From NCBI GenBank assembly GCA_964017065.1, contig OZ024784.1:6925152-6989151 (forward strand): a stretch of DNA of 64,000 nucleotides, in the 5' to 3' direction. The position numbers and the translations under genes were made by a program. Of the stretch, positions 63,001 to 64,000 are shown piece by piece. Each line of letters begins with the position of its first letter. Position 1 is the first letter of the stretch. Source of the DNA: Haliclona indistincta. Its lineage: Eukaryota; Porifera; Demospongiae; Haplosclerida; Chalinidae. The notes beneath the pieces were generated by a model. The model ran no database searches. It was given only the letters and a program-made list of their open reading frames with translations, and was not told the DNA's origin.

Positions 63001-64000
63001 AGCTGGCATGTGTGGGCTCACTACCTTGTTTGGGAGGAAGAGGAGAGGGCGCCTCACTACTTGACTTGTGCATGTCTGTTCTAGTATCTCCAGAACAAGA
63101 TAACTCTCCCTCCTCTAAGTTTACTAACCCAGCATTAGTGTCCATTAGTAACTATCCATACAAACTAAAGGAGCTCGGCACAATGCTACAGTACCTTTGT
63201 CTCTATGGCCTGTCACCATCTTCCTCTCAGCGTGCTACTACGTGAGTTGCATTTCTTGTCTACCTGCTGACCCTCTCTGCTGATGCATAACTTCAGGTCA
63301 CAAGGTATTCAGTGGATCGCTCATCTCACTCACATGGTTTGCAGTCGTCTTGTGTCCGCTGCTGTCAAGTGTGGTTTGTATTCCTGCTGTGAAGAACACT
63401 TGTCTCTCAATGATGCTTACTCTGCATGTTTGGAGATTCTTCGAGGATTGTCTGCTGGTCGTGTGTGTCGGTGGGGCACTGTGTTACAGCTGCTGGAGGT
63501 CGTGTGGAGTGTGTTAGTGAAGTGCGAAGACAGTGCAACTTCCCAGGACTTGTCAGCTGATGTAGCAATGGGGCAATGTCACTTGGGCCTAGTGCTGGCT
63601 CTCCTTCTCTGTCCCTCTCACCCTCTGGACCCACTAATGGTGGACACAGCACAACAGCAGCTCTATCAGCTCATGGTATCACTACAACAATTACATCTAT
63701 CACCATTATCATCTTAATCTGTTCTTCTCTTTCTAGTCAAGTCAGTACCAGCAGTTGTTGGATGCTTATGTTGTTCAGCAGTACTCAGTAACCATGCCCA
63801 CTAATAACCATCACACTCACTCATGGCTGCAACAAGCTCAATATTGGTCAGCTGAAGCTAAGGCACATACCACAGCAATACTGCCTCCGCGTATACTCTC
63901 AGATAAGGTACAGTATAGTTTAAATACATTTACAAATCATTTGATACAAACTGTATAGTATGGAGCACTAGCCAATACATGTACTGAACTGAATACCAGT
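51058..64000 (+). CDS. MDN1: Midasin (MDN1), giant AAA+ ATPase, 5' part
   Basis: Midasin/Rea1 is a dynein-like AAA+ machine that strips assembly factors from pre-60S ribosomes. The ATG at 51058 opens MAVQVSAPFSFE. Dozens of short exons follow. Six Walker A motifs appear in order: VGGCGKTSL (51445), GETGVGKTIS (52748), GPTSAGKTSL (55826), GHTG/SGKTTL (split by an intron near 56990-57200), GEPGVGKTSL (58520) and GGECSGKSSL (59890). Walker B/pore segments recur (WWVLLDEVNLASPETLQCLS; WVILDELNLAPSDVLEALNR; CVLVDEISLADDAVLERLNS). The early linker continues to the window end. The Asp/Glu-rich part and MIDAS domain lie outside. Introns carry a (GTGA)n tract, a foldback element and a 51 bp tandem repeat over a splice donor. 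Confidence 0.95.
52862..52997. repeat. (GTGA/GTGG)n simple repeat in a midasin intron
   Basis: About 135 bp of GAGT/GGGT tetranucleotide repeats begin directly at the splice donor (GGAGG|GTGAGTGGG) after the exon ending DSTDLLGG. The donor thus sits at the edge of a string of GTGAGT motifs. Confidence 0.9.
53880..54281. repeat. Probable older relative of the adjacent foldback element
   Basis: This stretch of the same midasin intron is non-coding. It contains the inverted pair GAGTAAATGAC…GTCATTTACTC (about 53910 and 54030). Its right end (CTCATTAATATTCAT, then CCGCCACCTTAA) resembles the right end of the foldback at 54282-55007. It may be a diverged or truncated copy abutting it at TTAA. The left boundary is uncertain. 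Confidence 0.4.
54282..55007. mobile_element. Foldback (long inverted repeat) element in a midasin intron
   Basis: Two arms of about 300 bp (about 54282-54583 and 54704-55007) are reverse complements with only a few mismatches, around a loop of about 120 bp. The ends read TTAAGGTGGCGG… and …CCGCCACCTTAA, so the element is bordered by TTAA, the target site of piggyBac-type transposases. A 20 bp palindrome CCGCCACCTTAAGGTGGCGG marks the left junction (54274-54293). Identical short ORFs in the arms are by-products. No transposase gene is seen. Confidence 0.85.
59996..60250. repeat. 51 bp x 5 tandem repeat spanning a midasin splice donor
   Basis: Five head-to-tail units of exactly 51 bp start at 59996, 60047, 60098, 60149 and 60200. 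Each holds the exon end VGGFDQ and the donor CAG|GTTAGC. Unit 1 overlaps the coding exon (MELVGGFDQ). Unit 2 has T for C, turning CAG into TAG at 60065-60067. The next exon starts at 60264 (VSQARQLSNIASRAL) after TTTCCTCAG. Confidence 0.92.

Overview
The window is nuclear DNA of an early-branching animal with a very compact genome, most likely a demosponge. The reasons are animal-only genes (a laminin chain, a FAM20-type secreted kinase, a PDZ/LRR protein), ciliary genes, many short introns (about 40-100 bp, GT-AG), and gene starts or stops often less than 150 bp apart. The sponge assignment is an inference. No tRNA, rRNA, CRISPR or prokaryotic operon was seen. All coding entries are spliced unless stated otherwise. 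Coordinates span start to stop codon, and exon joins were read by eye.

Layout. 1-3296 (-) CFAP44, cut at the window start. 3382-7154 (+) BMS1. 7250-7768 (-) PPP1R11. 7850-9103 (+) HAUS4. 9194-11571 (-) ODAD3/CCDC151. 11647-12471 (+) a PLPP6-like lipid phosphatase. 12555-13879 (-) CDK9. 14025-14599 (+) ARPC5. 14791-16758 (-) WDR13. 16851-18960 (+) WDR46. 19193-20597 (+) a C6orf136-like protein. 20670-23600 (-) an unrecognised protein with a DUF4347-like end. 23869-25596 (-) FAM20B-like. 25912-29920 (+) a mucin-like single-pass membrane protein. 30038-32495 (+) PIGK. 32516-33133 (+) MRPS16. 33168-35021 (-) a REXO5-like exonuclease in one exon. 35092-37231 (+) HSD17B7-like. 37290-38649 (+) a BTB/KCTD-like protein. 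39115-43555 (+) a PDZ+LRR protein. 43917-50743 (-) a laminin chain with mixed beta and gamma features. 51058->64000 (+) midasin (MDN1), whose C-terminal part lies beyond the window.

How the genes relate. Most are housekeeping genes in head-to-head or tail-to-tail pairs. Two themes recur: ribosome production (BMS1, WDR46, MDN1, MRPS16) and motile cilia (CFAP44, ODAD3). Both ciliary genes have an X-box-like RFX site within 30 bp of the ATG. Several growth-type genes have a CACGTG E-box within about 50 bp of the ATG. Introns hold several non-autonomous DNA elements: two related TIR elements, a 205 bp palindromic MITE, and a 726 bp near-perfect foldback at TTAA inside midasin. A 51 bp tandem repeat duplicates a splice donor of midasin five times.
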